NCBI RefSeq assembly: GCF_905147045.1
Contig: NC_065899.1
Span: 632,501-696,500, forward strand
Direction: 5' to 3'
Length of the DNA: 64,000 nt
Source of the DNA: Nymphalis io
Taxonomy: Eukaryota > Arthropoda > Insecta > Lepidoptera > Nymphalidae
Shown here: positions 1 through 12,914 of the stretch, piece after piece
Position numbering within the stretch: position 1 is the first letter of the stretch
Layout: each line of letters begins with the position of its first letter
Position numbers and translations under genes: made by a program
The notes under the pieces: generated by a model
The model's database searches: none
Seen by the model: the letters and a program-made list of their open reading frames with translations, nothing else
What the model was told of the DNA's origin: nothing

Positions 1-632
1 AACGATATTCTTGTAGTGATAAAATTTTAAGGTTTAGGGTTCAAATCCGAGTTAGTACAAAGTTATTTGGCTTTTCTGTAAAGATAAATTTAGTTACATT
101 ATATAATGCATAGAATGCATAGAAACTGGATCATGATGCAAACTTGGAGGAGCGAATTTAAACAGTTAAGCTCTCCGAATTACGGTGCTGCACCCACATA
201 GGCAAGATTATAATTAACGCTCGCAAATAAATAAAGTTAAATAAGGGCACGACACATAGTTTGTGCAAAGAACATATTAATAAAAAAAACAAACACAGAT
301 TTTAACTTTAACCAAGACAAGCACCGCTGTGTAGCGGCCTGTGTCGGATGAAATTCTGCCACGTGTGTATGTGTATGCACTGGAGTAGCGTGGTGGAAAA
401 TTTTCAAAACTTTTCCTTAATAGGAGGAGGGTGCTGTGAATCTCAGACTGTAACATCTAATTATATTACCTTGAAACAATTATTCCAGAAGCTAATGTTA
501 TAATTAAAGATGGCGGAATGAATAACTCGGGCTTCTGAAGCGCATGAAGTGCTTTCCAATTGAATATTGGTTTTGACCAATCTCTATCAAGTTTAGTCAT
601 TTTATTAATAAACGTTTAAGGTTTCTAAGGTT
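1..632. other. AT-rich non-coding DNA, no gene seen
   Basis: No open frame with coding character and no repeat I could match elsewhere in the window. A B-box-like word (gggttcaaatccg, near 38-50) suggests a worn tRNA-derived SINE remnant at the edge, but the rest of that element is not recognisable. Confidence 0.5.
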
Positions 633-968
633 CACTTGGTGATAGGGCTTTGTGCAAGCCAGTCTGAATTGGTATCACCCCTTCATCATATATTATACTT
701 CCAAACAGCAATACTTATAATTATTGTGTTACCACCCAATAATTAAGTGTAACGCTTCTATATTGAATAAAGATTTTTGACTTTGACGGTTTGATGAATA
801 AATACGCCAATGTAACTACAGATACAAGGGACTTAACAACTTAGTTCCCAAGGTTAGTGGCGCATTGACGATGTATGGAATGGTTAGTATTTATTACAGC
901 GCCGCTGTCGATGGGGATGGTGACCACTCAAGGTCCCATTTGCCAAATTTACCTATTTTATAAATAAA
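633..968 (+). repeat. S2 repeat, degraded, with internal insertion
   Basis: The S2 landmarks occur in order: ggtgatagggctttgtgcaa near the start, ttagttcccaaggttagtgg and cgcattgacgatg in the middle, and ggtgaccactcaaggtccc near the end. About 75 bp at 740-815 is extra relative to other copies. It contains the ...agtgtaacgcttctatattgaataaa word found in other repeats of the window, so it looks like a nested tail fragment. The copy is old and diverged. Confidence 0.6.
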
Positions 969-2307
969 TATAATCAGCCTGTCAATAATATACAGCAGAC
1001 ATAATCATTTAAGGAACGAATTTAATGCTTGAAAATATTTGCTGCCAATTTTGAGAATTTACCTATTAGCATAAAGTGAGTGAGTGATCGATCGATCACC
1101 AAATAAAACTGCTTGTTTTAAAGATGGTTTTCTAACTTCTGAGACGATTGGTACGATATATTTCCTCACCTAAGCCCGCGGTAGCTTTTTGACAATCAAT
1201 AAGCAAATTATTACTTTTTTTTTAAATAAAACTAACAATTCCAACTCTTCATGACTCTGCACACGGTTTTAATTTTCCGTTATTTATTTATCTCTATCCT
1301 TATCCAATTCCCAGTCTACTTGTATGTAAAGTTTCATTGCGATTTGTTCAGCGGTTCAGTTGTGTTGAGGTAACAAACAGACAAACAGTATTACTTTCAC
1401 ATCTATTGTTTATATTTTTTGATCAAAACCTTGACCTTTGAATTTGATACATTAAAAAAAATTGTCAAGTATTAATCGTATTTAATTAATAATTAACTTT
1501 CACATGAGAGAGATACCTAGTACAGCAAGCCTAACAATTAGAGCGAGATGTACGTGAGTACAATACACGTCAAACGAGTGTCCTGAAAGAGAGCTTGTAT
1601 TAATACCCAGAACTCTGTGATTGAGGGCATTGTGAGAGGTCAGAGGAACTCGCCTTATTAGTGAGATAGATGCTCTTCATACAAGACTAGCTCAACGTTA
1701 CTGAGAAACGTACTTCGTCTCTGAGAATCGTAGCATGGTGTTACTGCTTATAACGTTTTCCAATAAAAAATAATTATATCAAACGTAAATATACTTCTTG
1801 AGCCCGTCATGGAAAATCGCGATTATGTCGCTTTTAAACAAACTTCTCATTCTATAAAATCGACTACTGACTGACGATTGTCAGTAAAGAAATATTTGTA
1901 GACATGCATTTATGTGTCTTCTATAATAAGCAATGTATTTTGTCAATGGATTTATTTACCAATAACTTGTATATGAGCACCTAGAACTCTACCTCTATAG
2001 TATATATAAAGTATATATAGTAATACCTAATATGAATATTTCGAACAACTCAAGATTAAATACATACATAGTACGTCAAGTCCTGAAAGGAAGTCAATAC
2101 GTATTCAAAGCTTGTGTAACATAACGCGTCTTAGTCCGTGAAATTAATAGCATCTGTACGATTAGAGCAGGCGAGGAGATTGGTTGCACACAAACACACA
2201 AATGATCGCTGGCGCTGTGCCCGCTGAAAATCATTAGTTACTATTTATTGAATGCTTGGGATTAAATATCACATCTATATAGAATGTTAAAATAATAAAT
2301 TGTATTG
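969..2307. other. Non-coding stretch, one diffuse repeat fragment
   Basis: No gene seen. 1303-1412 looks like a minus-oriented fragment of a widespread lepidopteran non-autonomous element: it has cagcggttcagttgtgttg followed by aacaaacagacaaacag and a cttt-cac end. 1500-1740 is slightly richer in G+C and unlike the repeats here. I cannot assign it. Confidence 0.4.
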
Positions 2308-2385
2308 TAAGAAACCTTCTCCTCAAAAGGGAGAGGCCTTAGCCCAGCAGTGGGACATTAACAGGCTGTTACTGTGACGGTACCG
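2308..2385 (+). repeat. S1 SINE, 3' fragment
   Basis: It carries the S1 3' end: aaccttctcctcaaaaggga, then ggccttagcccagcagtggg, acattaacaggctgttactg and a short gacggtacc tail. The tRNA-like head and middle are missing. Confidence 0.8.
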
Positions 2386-2589
2386 TGATTGTAAGAAATG
2401 GGTATATCGACCATATAATGAACGAAATTTAAATTCTCAAAGTTAAGTTTAACGGTTATTTTTAAACTTTATTTTACAGATATTTCGTGTTTGTTTAATA
2501 TTAAGCTTTTGCCGAACATAGATTCCATAAAAAATAAAAAAGTAATATTATAACAAATAAAGTATAATTTATAATTATATCAATACAGT

Positions 2590-2870
2590 AAACGACTCCT
2601 CGTTGGTCTGATATGGAAGTTGGAAGCGTGTACACTCCTGTGCCTCGAAAAGCACGTAAAGCCGTTGTTCCTTCGCCTGATCTCATTCCGATCATATCGG
2701 ATTGCTGTCCCATCTGATTTTGAGAATGAGGTAATAGAGAGTGAACCTTTGTTTGCACACACACTTGTCCACTATAATATGTCCGGTGCAGTTGGGTAAC
2801 TCCCTTGATAGTCAAACTCAAATTGCCGTGTCCGAAATCGCTCAGGAGGATATCGTCATAAGCGACGAAG
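2590..2870 (+). repeat. S4 tRNA-derived SINE, degraded
   Basis: Plus-oriented S4. It starts with ctcctcgttggtctga (tRNA-like head, worn). Later it contains gttgctgtcc-type sequence, tttgcacacacacttgtcca and gccgtgtccgaaatcgctca, and ends near the aggaggatatcgtca tail. The open frames here are by-products of the repeat and encode no recognisable protein. Confidence 0.6.
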
Positions 2871-3823
2871 TATTTAGTGAGCAAGTAAGTGAGCGAACAA
2901 TTGTTTGTTTGACATTTTGTTTTATATCAATGTTTATTGTTATGATATATTTGTATTAATTAGGGTTTTGGTTATTACATAATATATTAATAACTACTTT
3001 TAAGTTCTGGTACATGGCAGCCACTGAAAACCAGCGTTGAGGTTTTATCCTCAACATTAATCTGAACAGACAATATATTGCGTCATATTATTCTGTAACA
3101 TTAAATAGTCACTACACTTTTAAAATTATTTGTTTTTTTATGATTTTATTTTAATATACTTTTTTTTTTTGTATATAAATTTTAAATAGTTTTGTGTTTA
3201 TCAAATATGCATTTTTTATTCTTTCGTTATTTCTAAGCGCGGCACGCGCACAATGATTTAGAGACAGGCGGCATTTCAGCAACAGTGCGTCTCACCGTTC
3301 GCCCTTACGGCGTACAAGTCGATCTTAACTAATAGATTTCATAACAAGTTTGAGACATATACAAATTTTTCAAGAAATTAAAGACAGTCTGAAACACATT
3401 ACAGAAAATAACATCGTTCATGCAATAAATGTAACCCATTACTGAAAACAATAAATGCTTTATGGGAATTGAATAATGTTGAAACAATAAACAGCGGAAC
3501 TGAACACGAGATATGCGCTCGAATGTAATAACGATGGTGAACCGTCTGCACGATCACGGAACTGGTAGCACGCGAGCACTGGTCGAAAACGTACAATCAA
3601 ATCATTTTAAATTTTACATTTTTTATTTGATTTTACATTTTATTTAATTATAGGAAAGAAATAACGCCTTTTAAAAAAGTAAATACGATTACGAGTATTT
3701 TTTTGATTGAGATAGTCCATTAATTCTCGTCGGTGAATCAAATTTCGTGAGGAGAGATTTAAACAACGTAATGAATTAAACTCCAAAACTCCTCATTGCG
3801 GAATCTTTTAATCGGCTTATAAT
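2871..3823. other. Non-coding stretch
   Basis: I see no gene or clear repeat. 3235-3320 is locally GC-rich (gcgcggcacgcgcacaatg and following) and may be a regulatory or low-copy segment; I cannot go further. Confidence 0.4.
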
Positions 3824-4113
3824 ATTTTTTTTATAGAATAGGAAGGCGGACGAGCATATGGGCCACCGGATGGTAAGTGGTCACCAACGCAATTAGATAT
3901 TGGCATTGTAAAAAATGTCAACCATCGCTTACATAGCCAATGCGCCACCAACCTTGGGAACTAAGATTTTATGTCCCTTGTGCCTGTAATTACACTGGCT
4001 TACTCACCCTTCAAACCGGAACACAACAATACCAAGTACTGCTGTTTTGCGGTAGAATATCTGATGAGTGGATGGTACCTACCCAGACGAGCTTTCCACT
4101 CTACCACCAGTAA
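3824..4113 (-). repeat. S2 repeat, near full length
   Basis: On the plus strand it opens with a T-run and tatagaataggaaggcgga (reverse of the A-rich 3' end). It continues with ggccaccggatggtaagtgg, accaaccttgggaactaaga and caaaccggaacacaacaata, and ends at gagctttccactctaccacc. The T-run position puts the element on the minus strand. Length is about 290 bp, like the other complete copies. Confidence 0.85.
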
Positions 4114-6304
4114 AAGCTGTGGGACATTTATGAAACTTTAATTTTAAAGTTGAACCAATCAACCTGCTTTGGAGAAGCGTGGTGGACTGAACTCCAAGTT
4201 CAAGAAGACTTTGCTAAGCAGTGTGACGAATTATATAGATTTAGTTACTGCACAAATATGACTGATTGCATATAAGGAATCGTTAATATTCCTCTTTATT
4301 TTTTTAATTAAGCGTTAAGCTTGAGTTAGAAGTTGGGACGACAATAGTCCAACGTGTACGATTTTTACAGTACTAGCCGGCTCGTCAACCATCACGTTAT
4401 TGACGCTTTGATAATTTTAACGCCAAAATACACTTTGTTTCTATATAAGTTGTATTGCTGTGTTGCCCTTTGAAGGTTGAGTGAACCAGAACAAAGGACA
4501 TAACATCTTAAAATCCTGTGGTTATCAGCGCAGTGATCAGCAGGATTATTTACATGTATGCATTCCTAAATAATAAAAAAAACTACTACTAATTACTACT
4601 ACATGTCTTAGACATTGATTATCTGCGTCTTTACATTAAATTGTAAATAAACTAAGTCGTAGAAACATAAGTACATATGTATATACGTAAAAGCAGTAAT
4701 GTAAATACGACCTCGACAAAATTCAGCCCCGTGTTAAAATCAATACAACTGTTTTATGAATTAAAATCCGTGAGAGCTGCGTTCGTATTTCATTAATATA
4801 TCTCGTCGCTGCTTTATTCATGATGTTGAGAATACGCTACAGCGTGAAGCTCAGTAATTAAGCTACAGCTGTTTGGTAAAAGGACAATTTTAGCGCCGAC
4901 GATCCTTTGGCGCGGGCGCGTCCATTTGAAATTAATTTAAGTGTAGCCAGATTCAAGTATCTAACTATTACGTGATAAAATTTCTACCTACTTATTTATG
5001 GTGCACTTTATATTCTAATAACTTTTTAATCCTACATAACATTTATTTCTGCCTATATAACGATATTAAAGCTGAACGCATTTTTGGAGAACATTTAATA
5101 CAATTAGTGTTTGTTCAGTTGTCGGAATGCGACGAAAATCATTATTGTAAATTTGAGGAAAACATACACACATTTTCATATTTTTTTCTAATGTTTTTTT
5201 TTTTTGATAACATTAAAGGTCGTCAAACAGCAAATGCAATGCAGGAGAAAATAATTATTTATATATAAATTATTTTGAAAAATGAAATAAAAGCCGTCTT
5301 TGAATGACTCCTGCATAAAGAACTTAAACTAAAAAAATAGAAGTACTATTTTCAATTACATTGAAAAACATAATATAAAATTATTGTCTTAATTTACAAT
5401 TTAAACCACTAAAGAGGTCTCTTCGTCTATCTAATAAAAAATCTATTAAATAAATAGATTATTTTATTCGGGTTACGTGGTAATAATTTTTAACAAAGCA
5501 TAACCGCATACGATCCATATAAGAAGCGTAACTAATACATAAGTTGAACCAATTACAAAATAAGCCACAAACTTCTCGACAGATGTACGACAGGGTGAGC
5601 GGTGAATACTTTACGAGGGCAGTAAAACTGTCCAATAAAAAAAACACAGCCCCTACTTGGATGTGCCCTGGTAAACTGCCTTAAGGAAAACGTAAAAAAA
5701 ATATTTAGAGATACCTAACCTAATATTACCTAACCTAAGTTTAGGTGTAAGCATACCACTGATTGATTTCAAAGTTACAGTAATTTTTTAGCTATTATTT
5801 TTGGTTTTGTTTATCTGTTTGCCCGAGGTAATCTTTAAAACATATTCAATATAAAAAAAAAATTTATAAGAATATTTTCAAGTGCCGTTTGGTCTTTATA
5901 TCATGATAATCGTAAATATATGTCATGTATTTTTATTACTCCGGATAAAATATGGCTAGTTTGAAATAAAAATAAACATAAAACGCCCTATAATATCTAT
6001 CTGTGTCTGTCCTTCCAAGTTTGGAATTAAATATTTTAGACACTTAAAACTCGAAGAAAGTATTGCGCCAACAAAACGTGGACTTAATGTTGAGATGTTT
6101 TTAAAAGCATAATAATTTCGCATCGTTAGAAAAAGCGTGGCATTATTCGAGTGTTCAAATTTCACGTGCGCACTGCATATAAAGATATAGTGAATTACGG
6201 CGACCAAAAATTGCAGCATCGTGTAATCACATACATGTTTAAAAAAAGTTCGCGTTTTACGACCTTACTTATAAACGTTATTTAACTGATGTTTAGTTAA
6301 ATAG
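4114..6304. other. Non-coding stretch
   Basis: No coding sequence or recognisable repeat apart from small items. A GC-rich patch lies at 4890-4925 (gcgccgacgatcctttggcg). Two ctaacctaa-type words at 5716-5743 resemble insect telomere-like CCTAA units but are too short to mean much. Short open frames here look random. Confidence 0.4.
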
Positions 6305-6627
6305 ATTTCTTTTTTTCTATCTTTTATTTTTATAGAATAGGAAGGCGGACAAGCATATGGGCCACCTGATGGTAAGTGATCACCAACGCCTATACAAATA
6401 TCTATAACATTGGCATTGTAAGAAATGTTAACCATCGCTTACATCACCAATGCGCCACCAACCTTGGGAACTAAAATGTTATCCCTTGCGCCTGTAATTA
6501 CACTGGCTCACTCACCCTTCAAACCGGAACACAACAATACCAAGTACTGCTGTTTTGCGGTAGAATATCTGATGAGTGGGTGGTACCTACCCAGACGAGC
6601 TTGCACAAAGCCCTACCACCAGTTAAT
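6305..6627 (-). repeat. S2 repeat, near full length
   Basis: T-rich left edge followed by tatagaataggaaggcgga, ggccacctgatggtaagtga and the S2 body, ending tgcacaaagccctaccacca. It is minus-oriented by the T-run. Only scattered differences from the 17490 and 3824 copies. Confidence 0.85.
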
Positions 6628-6952
6628 GTCATCATTGATTTGAAATTCGAAAGAGACTTGGAACAATTCTACTAATCTATAACAATTACAATATGATCCC
6701 GATTTAATTCCAATCCAACATGACTTTTCTATATTTATTCGGATCGGTACCAAGCCGATATGCCAAGCCAAACTTAACTGTAAAATTTATGCCATTAATT
6801 AATAATTAAATTAAAGAATAGTAAAATGGATAAATCGCAACGATAACGCTTCGATTCGATTGTGATAAAGTGAAAATTTGTTAGTAGAATTGTATTGTAT
6901 TGTATTGTAGAACAATATTTATAAGCGAAATTGTGTTTTACTTGTATTCAAT

Positions 6953-7219
6953 TTTGGGCGGTTGGCGTGGTTGGTAGACACTTGCCTTTCATGCTGGAAG
7001 ATTGTGGGTTTGATTCCCACCCAGGACAGACATTTGTGTGCATGAACATGTATGTTTGTCCTGAAGGTGTAATTATCTATATAAGTATGTATTTACAAAA
7101 GAAAAGTAATATATATATAGTATATCAAGTGTCTGTTTTCCATAGTACAAACTTTGTTTTGTTTGGGATCAGATGGCCGTATGTGAATAATGTCGCAGGA
7201 TATTATTATTATTATTAAA
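6953..7219 (+). repeat. S3 SINE (tRNA-Glu-like head, ATT tail)
   Basis: Head ggttggcgtggttggtagac fits a Pol III A box, and gtgggtttgattcccaccc fits a B box with a T-arm. The loop cctttcatgc matches a tRNA-Glu-like anticodon arm. The body has the acatttgtgtgcatgaacat word, then gggatcagatggccgtatgt, and an ATT repeat tail. Five copies occur in this window. Confidence 0.85.
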
Positions 7220-9441
7220 TGATCTGAAGCACTGATCAGAGTACGGTTTACCGATGCCGCTTTAATCTGAATAGTCATTGGTTATGACGGGATAGGCGAC
7301 CATCGAACGATTAGATTAACGTTAAATTAATTATTCGGTCTATTTTACTCCAACAGGCTTTGTCTCCCTCACCAGAAGTTTCTAAAGCCCTAATCAAGGC
7401 CAGACTATTAAAGTAGACCGAAATTATTAAGCTTGATATATTCTTTGTATCACAATGTTTGGTGTCATTACATTTAAACTTGATCTAAGTATTATAGTAA
7501 ATTAGTGCAAAAGGTCGTATATACAAAGAAGTGTGCTATAGTAGAGTATATAAAATGATTTTTTCCTCACGTTTATTTCTTTTAGCTATTGCTATGGTAT
7601 TTATTCTATGGTAACTGATGTAAAACAAAGTCTACAGCATTTATTTCACACATGAAAAATTCAGTAACTTACGACATTTCGAAGTTAGAAATGTATTTTT
7701 TATGACTATTGTCCGGTTACTAAATTCCAGATACGATTCTTTTTCTTACGGATGATAGGATATGAGACTTAATTCGAAAGCGTTGCAATAAAAAAACGTT
7801 TCATGCGAATCTTAGTCGCATCGTATGTGAAGTAGAAATTTATAGGAACGATTTTACCGCCTAGTTACTTGTAACTCAAAAGCTATCTGTGCCGGATAAA
7901 TAAACTGAGCATAAATATTTAATTTAAAAAAAATTATCGAGTTTCTTGCCGGTTCTTCCCGGTAATATCAACATGTCGAAACGGTGGTTGCTTTACATTT
8001 AATATAATCCTGTAACGTTAAATTAAAAACGGTTAAGAGACTACTTGAATACTTTTTTTTTAATATATATCAATAATTTTGCAAATTAATTATGAGATGT
8101 CCTTCTGTGTGTCCACAACTTTAATTTGTTTTTATTATTATTTTTTCTAGATTGATTAATATGAAATTATTTATTAAAGGCTTGAGTGTCAATAGTTTTG
8201 TAGTACAAATAAAAAAGTGTACTAATTCATTTAATAATAGTTAGTCAATATGTTATTCCGATAGCGAGTTAAAGTTACTTTTATATATTTGCGTGTTTTT
8301 TTTGCATCTACAGATACGAGTAATTATTTTGTTTATATTTGTGTTCATATATGTATCGGCTTATTTATTATATTCAGTTTTGTTAAAAATTTATTTATTA
8401 CATATTATATTATAGTATAAATTAAGGCACGTAGAAATAATTTAGTGTGTTATTACAAATATATTACATTCTTATTTTTTAGAATAAATTATGTTTAATG
8501 GGGTAAGGAAAAAATTATGTCCAACGGAAGTGGCAGGATATATGTTGTGACATACATATAAATAAATAAAATTTTGGTCATTTGCAAAATTCATCTTACA
8601 TTTCCATTTATGCTTATAATATTTACTTCCAGGTTCAAAAAGCTGTTCATTTTTCACAATTCGGATGAAACGACAACATTAAAATTCTCATTAATTTCAA
8701 CTAGTATGGCTCGCGCCACTGCGGCCCATTCACGCAATAATGTGTTTTAAAAACAATGCGCTGCGAATTTTGGTGATTAAAATAATTTTAAAGCGACATT
8801 ACAGGACAGGGGCCTGCGAACATTACGCCTTGGAAATGTATAAGCATTGCAGGTCACAAAAGCTGAGTGAACAAAAGGCTAGGTCGTTGGTGTAGCGCTT
8901 CTTGAGGGCTTTGCCCCTGAGCTACCTTTTAGGCCGCACAGCCTTTCGGTAGGTTTAGATGCACTTGACTCTTATGACTTATCGCGGGTTGACGAACTTT
9001 GTCTTGACTTGAATTTTTATATGAGATCTTGTCGCATTTAGTTCGAGTAGATATTTATTCCTTTTTGGACGAAAATTTTTGACCAAGGACCAAAATGTTT
9101 TTATACATGACATTTAAAAATTGGTAAATGTCATTTAAATTACGATGTTAAGCCTCGTTGTATTTCATAGTAATTTGAACATTTTTACATTTTATTAGAT
9201 TGTGCGTATGCCGGGATTATTTTTGGTAGGTTCGTTAGGCTTAGTGATAATTGCCGCGGTGTTTCCAGTTTAAGGTTATGACTTGATATTCAATTTCTTG
9301 CTTCGATTACTTCGAGTCTCTCAACTGTTTATAATTTTGATTAAATTTTTTAATTTACGTTTCGACATTCCCTAGATATTTTGAACTTTGCCAACCAATA
9401 AATTGTCCAAATCCAAATAATTAATAAATAAGATATATTGG
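7220..9441. other. Non-coding stretch
   Basis: No gene seen. 8700-8990 is distinctly richer in G+C than its surroundings, with aggacaggggcctgcgaaca and tagcgcttcttgagggctt, and does not match the repeat families here. It could be a conserved non-coding or untranslated segment, which the sequence alone cannot show. Confidence 0.4.
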
Positions 9442-9754
9442 GCAGAGATGGCCCAGTGGTAAGAACGTGTGAATCTTAACCGATGATCGTGGGTTCAAAC
9501 AGTGGCAAGCACCACTGAATTTTCATGTGCTTAATTTGTAATTATAATTCATCTCGTGCTTGACGGTGAAGGAAAACATCGTGAGGAAACCTACATGCGT
9601 CTAATTTCATTGAAATTATGTCACATGTATATTCTACCAACCCGCATTGGAACAGCGTGGTGGAATAAGCTCTAAACCTTCTCCCCAAAAAGGTAGAGGA
9701 GGCCTTAGCCCAGCAGTGGGACATTAACAAACTTTTACTGTGAAACAGTTACAG
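9442..9754 (+). repeat. S1 SINE, near full length
   Basis: Head gagatggcccagtggtaaga (A box) and tgatcgtgggttcaaacagt (B box, slightly mutated), body with catctcgtgcttgacggtga, and end gccttagcccagcagtggga plus a tail of cagttacag type. The open frames across it are repeat by-products. Confidence 0.85.
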
Positions 9755-9760
9755 TTTTAA

Positions 9761-9888
9761 TTATAAAAGTTGTTTAGGGCGTTTGTTAAGCCGTGCGCCT
9801 GTCTTCTTCTTACAAATGTGAAATTAATAACGATAGAAAGAGACAAATCATTATTTAACGAAACACCCACTGAGTAACATTTATAAGT
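9761..9888. mobile_element. MITE-like element, second copy, worn
   Basis: Similar along its length to the element at 37666-37796: it shares tcttcttctt, a gaaatcattatttaa-like core and the terminal aacatttataagt. Its inverted ends (ttataaaagttgttta / aacatttataa) are decayed. An S1 SINE flanks it on each side. Confidence 0.5.
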
Positions 9889-9891
9889 GAA

Positions 9892-10118
9892 ATTCATGTG
9901 CTTTATTTGTGATTATAATTCACCTCGTGCTTTATGGTGAAATAAAGCATCGTGAGGAAACCTGCACGTTTCTAATTTCACTGAAATTTTGCCTCACGTG
10001 TATTCCAACCCGCACTGGAGCACCGTGGTGGAATAAGCTCCAAACCTTCTCAAAAAAAAGAGAGAGGAGGCCTTTAGCCCAGCAGTGGGACATTCACAGG
10101 CTGTTACGGTTACGGTAC
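9892..10118 (+). repeat. S1 SINE, 5'-truncated
   Basis: It starts inside S1 at ttcatgtgctttatttgtga, lacking the tRNA-like head. It then follows the consensus to cccagcagtgggacattcac and a repeated ttacgg tail, where other copies have tactgt. It starts immediately after the MITE-like end. Confidence 0.85.
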
Positions 10119-11639
10119 TCAACAAAAGATTACATAGGTGACGAAAAAGCGTGGAATAAATATTAATTTTCAGGTAGAATATACGAGTGTATACATTTAA
10201 TGGTATTGACATTCTCGCCGGGTCTATTAATTTAAATTTAATAATTTACATAAACCTGTAAAATGACGATTCTAAAGTACTTATAGATGCGTACTTATAG
10301 TTAAGTATATATTGATATGATATCAATGAACTGTTGAGGGTTTTTTTAAAGTCAATATTTAACAATAAAAGCTTTGGTTACGTACTAACCAAACAAACTA
10401 ACTAACTAGCAACAGCTTCAAAGTAGCTTTCAATATCTTTTGCTTATAAAAATCAAGAGAAGAGCCGTGGAACATTTACCGGCCATTTACTTAGACATAA
10501 AAAGTTGAAATAAATACAATTTTTTTAAAGACTATTAATTCTACTTTAAGCAATATCAAACATTACTTATTACCGGAAATCCTTTTCATGGAGCTCTACT
10601 ATTATTATAATTTAAGAAAGCCACATAAAACGTAATTGTTATCGTGCGGACACGAAGCAGTTCTCACAAATAAAACCTTCCCTCAAAAATATACTAAGAT
10701 TCCTTCAACTTATAAGCCCGTATTCAAAAGACTGACCCACGTCCCCAATTCTATCTCGGTTGGTATTATTTGTTTGATTTCGAAAATTTTCACGTTTCAC
10801 CGAAATTACATGAGATTTCCCTGAAGCAAGGAATTTACCTTATACAATGTAATACATTATTCAGATGAAATTTGATTTGATAATAAGCGACGATCAACGC
10901 CCTAATGATGTGGTTGGTAGATGATAATACAATTGTTGCATTACAGCATCACTAGATGGCGATTTTTAGGCATATCCCATTTATGAATCGCGCAAGCATT
11001 TTTTAGTGTTATTTTATATTAATAATAACTTTTTTTATTGAAATTGGGTTATCCGACTAAGGCGGAGGCTCGATTCAATAATATAGTTTACGAGAACATT
11101 AAACATTAACATTTTATCTATGGGATTATAAGGGTGAGATTATATCTATTCCGTTTTCAGTTGAAAGAACCTTGAACCTTGGAGTAATAGCACAAAAACT
11201 TTTATTAAAAATATAATAACTCATCTCTGTGCCTCTATCGGTGACAGGCGGTTAATTTTTCGCACAGAGGATCGCAAGTGCGTTTCTATGGGGAAATGCT
11301 TCTTGCCACCTTTCCACGCAGTCATGATTTGTACACTAGCTATTTTTAATATTTATTTGCATACATTTAAGGCTTTAATGTAAATAATTCATTTAATTTT
11401 TATTTGCTTTGTTTTAAATATTTAAGAGTAAAGTACTATAAAATTGATCGTTGACATGAATGAATGTGGTGGCGGTAACTGAATCCGAAGCCATCATCCT
11501 TTCCACTGGAGCAGGAAACTCGACGCCATGGAATAATTTTCCCATATCGTATGTACCTCATTACTGCGCTTTCGAGATATATTATATATATAACATATAT
11601 GTTTACGATAGTTTAAATTCATGTAGACTTTAAGGAGTT
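10119..11639. other. Non-coding stretch
   Basis: No gene seen. 10262-10315 (acgattctaaagtacttata) resembles the tail sequence also present at 21922-21970 and 25198-25262, probably the 3' end of an old retroelement family. Short open frames show no coding character. Confidence 0.4.
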
Positions 11640-11893
11640 CCCTGGTGGTAGGGCTCGCACCTACTCAACCCATATTCTACAGCAAAACAGCAATACGTAA
11701 TATGCGTTGTGTACAGTTTAAAGAGTAACCTTACCAGTCTAAGTATATGCACATAACATCTTATTTCCCAGGGTTAGTGGCGCATTGACGATGCAGAGAT
11801 GGTTAATATTTCTTACAGTAGATTTTGGTCTGGGCGGTGGTGACTTACCACCAGGTGACACAATTGCCAGTCTGCCTACCTACTTTAAATAAA
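11640..11893 (+). repeat. Diverged S2-related repeat
   Basis: It carries ctggtggtagggctcgcacc, agggttagtggcgcattgac and a variant tail cttaccaccaggtgacacaa followed by gccagtctgcctacc. The tail differs from S2 proper (gcccatatgctcgtccgcc), so this is a related subfamily sharing the caccaggtg-type core. Confidence 0.6.
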
Positions 11894-12742
11894 AAAGTAT
11901 GTGCTGTAATTTTAACCACGCTGTAAAACGCTTAAAACAGCTAATTATAATTTATTGATTTGTATATATAACCGGCTACAAACAAGCGTACATTATACTC
12001 GTAAGTGTATCACAGGCCACGCATAATTACCGCGAAAGCCGCCGCGTGTGTAATCCCCTAAAGCGCTTAGTCTAGCCGCTAGTGTGAATACGTTTTAAGG
12101 GATATTTATAAATCCACTGCTATTAGCGCGTGGTGTGTACATATTTTGATTTAATAGGACATGTATCAACGACAATATATGATTTGGAAGTACTTTTTTG
12201 AGAGTACATTTTAAATTTCTGTTCTACGTATGAGATATACGGTTAAGGCATTTAACATATTTTATGAAGTCGCGGGTAACTTGTATAATAACTACGAAAA
12301 TTAAATTAAATACATAATTTACACATAGATTAACGTTAAGTCAACTTCTTGCTTAGTTTCTTTGACCGATTTCTTTTAGACCGACGTTATTCTTTCCGAA
12401 CCTTACGTAGTTTTATTAATAAATAAGTAACAGCATCACTTACACATTGAATTGATTTAAAATTTCTGAACAGTAGTGTTACGAATATAACCATGAAGTT
12501 CTTAAAAACAAATTGAAAGATTTTACTCACACGTAGTTTAGGGAAACCCTATTTGTGCCGTTTGTCTCCATCGGTTTGCGAAAACAAACCCGTCGAGCGC
12601 TTATCGATTACACGATCAATCACAACGACCAGCCATTTGAACTTGTAAACACATAAATGACAAAGTCATGCTTCATTATTTATTATATTATAGTAATATA
12701 TAAATAAATTTTGGTTTTATATATTAACCATGATCACGGTGG
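11894..12742. other. Non-coding stretch
   Basis: No gene or clear repeat. 12010-12080 has a GC-richer patch (ccgcgaaagccgccgcgtgt). Nothing further can be supported. Confidence 0.4.
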
Positions 12743-12875
12743 AGCCGAAATGGCCCAGTGGTAAGAACTCGTGAATCTTAATCGATGATCGTGGGTTCGA
12801 ACCCGGGCAAGCACCACTGAATTTTCATTTACTTAATTTGTGATTACAGTGGGACATTCACAGGCTGTTACTGTA
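12743..12875 (+). repeat. S1 SINE with large internal deletion
   Basis: A clean tRNA-like head (agccgaaatggcccagtggt ... gtgggttcgaacccgggcaa) joins directly from tttgtgatta to cagtgggacattcacaggc. About 170 bp of the body is missing while both ends are kept. Confidence 0.85.
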
Positions 12876-12914
12876 TATATTAACAAATAGAATATAAATT
12901 AATCATTTCTAACA

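Noticed and set aside
5716..5743. Interstitial telomeric repeat (ctaacctaa words)
   Set aside because: Only two units at each of two spots; too short to separate from chance in AT-rich DNA.
6548..6600. Hammerhead-ribozyme-like core: ctgatgag followed by a gggtggtacctaccc stem in S2 copies
   Set aside because: After the stem the sequence is agacgagc, not the required GAAA, and it lies on the strand antisense to the S2 3' tail. No functional core is present.
9994..10212. Minus-strand frame over the S1/MITE cluster
   Set aside because: Derived from antisense S1; the same phrase (CECPTAGLKASS) recurs in every S1 copy.
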